Origin: Pontibacter russatus
GTDB lineage: Bacteria > Bacteroidota > Bacteroidia > Cytophagales > Hymenobacteraceae
Reading direction: 5' to 3'
Length of the DNA stretch: 64,000 nt
NCBI RefSeq assembly: GCF_009931655.1
Contig: NZ_CP047984.1
Span: 186,001 to 250,000, forward strand
Below are positions 60,421 through 64,000 of this stretch, piece after piece. The translations under genes were made by a program, and so were the position numbers. The first letter of the stretch is position 1, and the number at the start of each line of letters is the position of its first letter. The notes below the pieces were generated by a model that searched no databases, had not been told where the DNA came from, and worked only from the letters and a program-made list of their open reading frames with translations.

Positions 60421-61138
60421 ATATAAATCGTTCTAAATCCTTTAACTGTATGGTGCCTTCATAGATGGCTTTGCCGATGATGGCTCCCGTCACGCCGATT
60501 TCCTGCAGCACTTCCAGGTCCTGGATGGTGGTCACGCCGCCGCTGGCGATTATGCCTGCCTCGGGCAATGTGGTCTGTAACTGCCTGTATGTCTCGATGG
60601 AGGGGCCCTGCAGCTTGCCGTCTTTGCTCACGTCGGTGCAGATGAACAGTTTTGCTCCGTGCCGCACGTAGTCATATATAAAATCCTGCAGCGCGTAAGA
60701 GCTTTCCTCGGTCCAGGCGCTGATGGCGATGTTGCTGCCCTTAAAATCTGCCCCAACGATAATTTTCACCGGGCCATAGAGTTGTAGCCAGTTTTGCACG
60801 GTTTCCGGCTCGCGCACCGCAATGCTTCCTGCCGTTATCTGCGCCGCCCCTGCCTCAAAGGCCTGCCGCACCGCCTCCTCCGACTGCAGGCCGCCGCCGA
60901 AGTCAATGGTCAGGTTAGTGTTGGCGGCAATTTTCTCCAGCACCGCCAGGTTCACCGGCTTTTTGGCCCTGGCTCCGTCTAAGTCCACGAGGTGCAGGCG
61001 CTGGATGCCATAGGCCTCAAAACGTTTGGCTACCTCCAGGGGGTTGCTGTCGTAGGTGGTTTGCTGGGCGAAGTCGCCTTCGGTGAGGCGCACGCACTGG
61101 CCGCCGATCAGGTCTATGGCTGGGATGATCTCCATCAT
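60410..61138 (-). CDS. hisA: phosphoribosylformimino-5-aminoimidazole carboxamide ribotide isomerase
   Basis: 242 residues. Isomerises ProFAR to PRFAR. TIM barrel with [35 protein letters not shown] and [13 protein letters not shown]. The start overlaps the hisH stop as ATGATG (4 bases), so the two are translationally coupled; the second ATG is an alternative start. Confidence 0.97.
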   Translation of the reverse strand: MMEIIPAIDLIGGQCVRLTEGDFAQQTTYDSNPLEVAKRFEAYGIQRLHLVDLDGARAKKPVNLAVLEKIAANTNLTIDFGGGLQSEEAVRQAFEAGAAQITAGSIAVREPETVQNWLQLYGPVKIIVGADFKGSNIAISAWTEESSYALQDFIYDYVRHGAKLFICTDVSKDGKLQGPSIETYRQLQTTLPEAGIIASGGVTTIQDLEVLQEIGVTGAIIGKAIYEGTIQLKDLERFIYAD

Positions 61139-61716
61139 ATGGCTAAAAAGTTCTTCAGGATTTGTGAGCCGGCAGGTCCGCTCTTCTCAGGGTGGAACTG
61201 CGCGGCATAAAAGTTTTTGTATCGCAAAGCAGCGGAGAATGGCTCCGGATAGGAGGACTGGGCGATGGTGTATTCGCTCAGCGGCACATAGTAGCTGTGC
61301 ACATAATACACATACTCCTGCTCCTGCAGCCCCTCAAACAAAGGAGATTGAAGGTTCTCCAGCTGGTTCCAGCCCATGTGCGGCACCTTCAAATCCGTCT
61401 GAAAGCGCTTTACCTGCAGGGGGATGATGCCCAGCAAATCGGTGTCGCCTTCTTCGGAGTGCTGGCACAGCAACTGCATACCCAGGCAGACGCCAAAAAA
61501 AGGCTGCTCCAGCGTGGGGAGCAATTTGTCGAGGTTGCGGGCTTTGAGCTGTGCCATGGCCGACGAGGCCTCGCCCACTCCCGGGAATATAACTTTGTCC
61601 GCCGCTTTTATCGTCTCGAAGTCGGCACTCAGCGTGGCCTGCACTCCCAGGCGCTCCAGCGCAAACAGCACCGACTGCACGTTTCCCGCTTTGTAATCAA
61701 CTATAACTAAATTCAT
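61135..61716 (-). CDS. hisH: imidazole glycerol phosphate synthase glutamine amidotransferase subunit
   Basis: 193 residues. Glutaminase partner of HisF. Class I amidotransferase motifs: MNLVIVDYKAGNVQSVLFAL, VIFPGVGEASSAM, the nucleophile elbow FFGVCLGMQLLC, and the His-Glu end AQFHPEKSGPAG. It is the first his gene here; hisG, hisD, hisC and hisB are not present in the window, so the pathway is split between loci. Confidence 0.97.
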   Translation of the reverse strand: MNLVIVDYKAGNVQSVLFALERLGVQATLSADFETIKAADKVIFPGVGEASSAMAQLKARNLDKLLPTLEQPFFGVCLGMQLLCQHSEEGDTDLLGIIPLQVKRFQTDLKVPHMGWNQLENLQSPLFEGLQEQEYVYYVHSYYVPLSEYTIAQSSYPEPFSAALRYKNFYAAQFHPEKSGPAGSQILKNFLAI

Positions 61717-61786
61717 CCCTTTTGATTCAAAATTCAGAATTAGAAATTAGAAATAAATGGTGCTTCAGAACTAATCTTTAAATAAA

Positions 61787-61813
61787 AAAGCCTGACCCAT
61801 TTCGGAGTCAGGC
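61787..61813 (-). terminator. terminator after mgtE
   Basis: On the minus strand the hairpin GCCTGACTCC ... GGGTCAGGC (61790-61813) is followed by TTTTTTATTT, a typical intrinsic terminator. It serves mgtE, whose gene ends at 61971, so the 3' untranslated region would be about 160 bases. Confidence 0.8.
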
Positions 61814-61970
61814 GCTTGGATTACATTCTATATAGGCTCAGCAAATCCATAGGCAGACGGCTCCGAAACTGTTGCTTCGTGCGTGATGCGGATGCAGATG
61901 GGTTGTTTTTTGTGCCACAGGTACAAATATAAAACATGCGGGGTACTTTATATCAAGAAACAGCAATTAT

Positions 61971-63326
61971 TTACAGCAGCGTGCCCGTCAGCAGGGCGGC
62001 GGCAATGGAAAAATAGATGACCAGGCCCGTTACATCTACCAGCGTCGCTACAAACGGGGCCGACGAAGTGGCGGGGTCCAGCCGCAAGAGGCGCAGCAGG
62101 AACGGAATCATGGAACCCGAAAGGGTGCCCCACAGCACAATCCCGATCAGAGAGAAACCAACCGTCAGAGCTATCAGCCAGACAAACTCCCCGTAGTCGT
62201 AAAATCCCGCCTGTTGCCACAACACAATGCGCAGGAAACCGACTACACCCAGTATCAGCCCCAGCAGCATGCCCGACAGCACCTCTTTCCGCATCACATA
62301 CCACCAGTCCCGGATGCCCAGTTCTTTGATGGCCATGGCGCGCACAATAAGCGTGGCCGCCTGAGAGCCGGAGTTGCCGCCGCTGGAGATGATGAGCGGG
62401 ATAAACAGCGCCAGCACCACCGCCTGCTCAATCTCCGCCTCAAAAAAGCCCATGGCCGAAGCCGTGAGCATCTCGCCCAGAAACAGGATCATGAGCACGC
62501 TGGCCCGCTTCCGCACCAGCGTCAGCAGCGGAGTGTCGGTGTAGGAAAGCTCCAGCGCCTCCAGGCCACCGAACTTCTGGATGTCTTCGGTGTCGCGGCG
62601 CTCGATCTCATCAAAAATGTCATCGAACGTCACGATGCCCACCAGCACGCCGCTTTCGGACACCACCGGCATCACCGCCCGGTCGTACTTGTCGAACTGC
62701 TCAATGGCTTCCTCCCGCGTCATGGTGGTGGTGAGGCTCACGAACTGGTAGTCCATGACCGACTCCACGGTCTGCTCCTCGTCGGCCATCAGCAGCTTGC
62801 CTATCCGGATATCGTCTATCAGCTTGTTCTCTTTGTCTACCACGTACACGTGGTTCAGCGTCTCGGCTTTTTTGCCGTAGCGCCGGATGTTGTTCAGGGC
62901 CTGCTTAATGGTCCAGCCCTTCTTGGCCTGTATATAGTAAGGCGTCATGATGCGGGCGATGCTCTTCTCGGGGTAGCCAAGCAGGTTCAGGGCGATGCTT
63001 TTCTCCTCATCCGACAGCAGGTTAATGGACTCTTTGATGAGCAGGTCCGGGAAATTCTCGAAAATCTCCGTGCGGTCGTCCGGGGCCATGTTCTCCAGCA
63101 TCTCTGCCGTATCGGCAGAGCCCAGCTTTTTCAGCAGTTCCTCCTGCGTCGTGTAGTTGAAGTAGGTGAACACTTCTGACTTCAACTCGCCCGGCAGCAA
63201 CAGGAAGCCCAGCACCCGCTCCTTCTCATTCAGCCCCCCCAGTACTTCGGCTATATCGTTGGGGTGTTTGCTGTTGAGGTCGTCGAGGTTTAAATTCGTC
63301 CGGAAAGTGTCGAGTGCTTTTGCCAT
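61971..63326 (-). CDS. mgtE: magnesium transporter MgtE
   Basis: 451 residues. N-terminal helical domain (about 30-130, with EMLENMAPDDRTEIFENFP), two CBS domains (about 135-255: MTPYYIQAKKGWTIKQAL and VGIVTFDDIFDEIERRDTED), and five membrane helices with the pore motif PLIISSGGNSGSQAATLIVRAMA. Cytoplasmic domains gate the channel by sensing Mg2+. No M-box riboswitch is seen upstream. Confidence 0.96.
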   Translation of the reverse strand: MAKALDTFRTNLNLDDLNSKHPNDIAEVLGGLNEKERVLGFLLLPGELKSEVFTYFNYTTQEELLKKLGSADTAEMLENMAPDDRTEIFENFPDLLIKESINLLSDEEKSIALNLLGYPEKSIARIMTPYYIQAKKGWTIKQALNNIRRYGKKAETLNHVYVVDKENKLIDDIRIGKLLMADEEQTVESVMDYQFVSLTTTMTREEAIEQFDKYDRAVMPVVSESGVLVGIVTFDDIFDEIERRDTEDIQKFGGLEALELSYTDTPLLTLVRKRASVLMILFLGEMLTASAMGFFEAEIEQAVVLALFIPLIISSGGNSGSQAATLIVRAMAIKELGIRDWWYVMRKEVLSGMLLGLILGVVGFLRIVLWQQAGFYDYGEFVWLIALTVGFSLIGIVLWGTLSGSMIPFLLRLLRLDPATSSAPFVATLVDVTGLVIYFSIAAALLTGTLL

Positions 63327-63389
63327 ATTTTGCGCTTCCTCATCGGGGTGCTGTAAACCTTCGCTCTTTAACGGTTAAGCTTGCTTCAA

Positions 63390-63445
63390 TTTATATATAG
63401 CCGGAGACTGACGTGCGGCTGCGTCAGGCTTTGGCTATATATAAA
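63390..63445. terminator. long inverted repeat between mgtE and DAHP synthase genes
   Basis: Arms of 24 bases (63390-63413 and 63422-63445), with a few mismatches, around the loop TGCGGCTG. The outer part of each arm is TTTATATATAG or its complement. It lies 49 bases after the DAHP synthase stop codon on the minus strand, so it probably ends that transcript. Confidence 0.7.
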
Positions 63446-63493
63446 TTCTGAAAGTACTCCTATAATCAATATGCACCCGATTCCTATATATAC

Positions 63494-64000
63494 TTAAAAG
63501 CTTTCGCGCAGCGCATAGGTCTGACGCATGCGGCGGATCAGGCGCGCGGACTCCTCGAAGTTCAGGGTCTGCTGCCCGTCCGAGAAGGCTTCCTCCGGCT
63601 TCTGGTGCGTTTCATATGTCACACCGTCTGCCCCGGCCATCACGGCTGCTAAAGCCATATCAGCTACATAATCGCGCAGGCCGATACCGTGCGAGGGGTC
63701 CACGATCACGGGCAGGTGCGTTTTAGCCTTCAACACCGGCACGGCGTTCAGGTCGAGGATATTGCGGTACGCATTCTCGTAGCCCCGGATACCGCGCTCG
63801 CAGAGCATGATGCTTTCGTTGCCGTTCGAGAAGATATACTCCGCCGCCTGCAGCAGTTCCTCCAGCGTGCCCGAGATGCCGCGTTTCAGCAGCACCGGCT
63901 TCTGCGCTTCCCCCAGTGCGTCCAGCAAATTAAAATTCTGGCTGTTGCGCGCCCCCACCTGGAACACGTCCACATAGTCCATCATCTCCTCGATCTGCGA
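63494..64000 (-). CDS. 3-deoxy-7-phosphoheptulonate synthase (5' end beyond window)
   Basis: The visible C-terminal 168 residues are of the AroA-beta type: the frame continues to position 64000 without a start, with IEEMMDYVDVFQVGARNSQNFNLLDAL, PVLLKRGISGTLEEL, LCERGIRGYENAYRN and the end LPVIVDPSHGIGLRDYVADMALAAVMAGADG. This enzyme joins phosphoenolpyruvate and erythrose 4-phosphate in the first shikimate step. In Bacteroidota it is often fused to a chorismate mutase domain; whether that holds here cannot be seen, as the remaining part lies outside. Confidence 0.92.
   Translation of the reverse strand, partial: SQIEEMMDYVDVFQVGARNSQNFNLLDALGEAQKPVLLKRGISGTLEELLQAAEYIFSNGNESIMLCERGIRGYENAYRNILDLNAVPVLKAKTHLPVIVDPSHGIGLRDYVADMALAAVMAGADGVTYETHQKPEEAFSDGQQTLNFEESARLIRRMRQTYALRESF

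Noticed and set aside
63327..63493. M-box (magnesium) riboswitch upstream of mgtE
   Set aside because: Only the inverted repeat assigned to the DAHP synthase terminator is seen; no M-box sequence blocks are present.

Overview
The window looks like a chromosomal segment from a member of Bacteroidota, most likely a GC-rich cytophagalean of the Hymenobacteraceae/Pontibacter type. The evidence is a TonB-dependent receptor with a carboxypeptidase-regulatory-like N-terminus paired with a DUF4249 lipoprotein, a DUF4369-thioredoxin lipoprotein, an acylornithine (not ornithine) transcarbamylase, a fused E1 alpha/beta 2-oxoacid dehydrogenase, several TAnnTTTG-type -7 promoter elements, and intergenic low-complexity repeats. 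The genus is an inference; there is no rRNA. I see no tRNA, rRNA, CRISPR array, prophage or complete insertion sequence.

Layout. 1-3.7 kb: an FtsX-type ABC exporter (permease cut by the window edge, ATPase) divergent from a TesA-type lipoprotein esterase, with an LprI-like small protein between permease and ATPase. 4.1-6.8 kb: ECF sigma factor, membrane-anchored Ala-rich protein, outer-membrane barrel. 6.8-20.4 kb: housekeeping genes (TrmH-type methyltransferase, BamA/TamA-like barrel, BCKDH E1, hemF, PAP2 phosphatase, TonB receptor + DUF4249, riboflavin synthase, pcm, thioesterase). 20.6-27.5 kb: thiol-disulfide lipoprotein, gatB, alaS, and divergent MerR-dprA. 27.8-33 kb: CDF transporter, small unknown genes, pseudouridine synthase, CbpA-type DnaJ, lipoprotein-Pmp3 fusion.

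33.2-37.4 kb is a tightly coupled four-gene operon: C39-like peptidase, RimK-like ATP-grasp ligase, GCS2-type carboxylate-amine ligase, N-formylglutamate amidohydrolase-like protein. It is a predicted system that makes and hydrolyses amide or peptide bonds, with unknown substrate. 38.2-47.6 kb is a near-complete arginine operon (GNAT-argG-argC-argD-argF'-argB-proC-argE-argH) preceded by a long leader with several hairpins.

48-58.7 kb: retropepsin-PDZ protein, a CLC-F type fluoride/proton antiporter preceded by what reads as a fluoride riboswitch, NhaA, a 150-bp MITE-like palindromic element, universal stress protein, ApaH/PrpE-like phosphatase, a second classical ClC-CBS channel, and a haloalkane-dehalogenase-like hydrolase. 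58.9-64 kb: hisH-A-F-IE, MgtE, and part of a DAHP synthase.

The most unusual signals outside genes are: (i) a very strong excess of TATATA (about 90 by eye) inside and between genes; (ii) degenerate GAATGAGTGA tracts that start right at the stop codons of five genes and always run in the direction of transcription; (iii) the MITE-like element; (iv) the fluoride riboswitch; and (v) the structured arginine leader.
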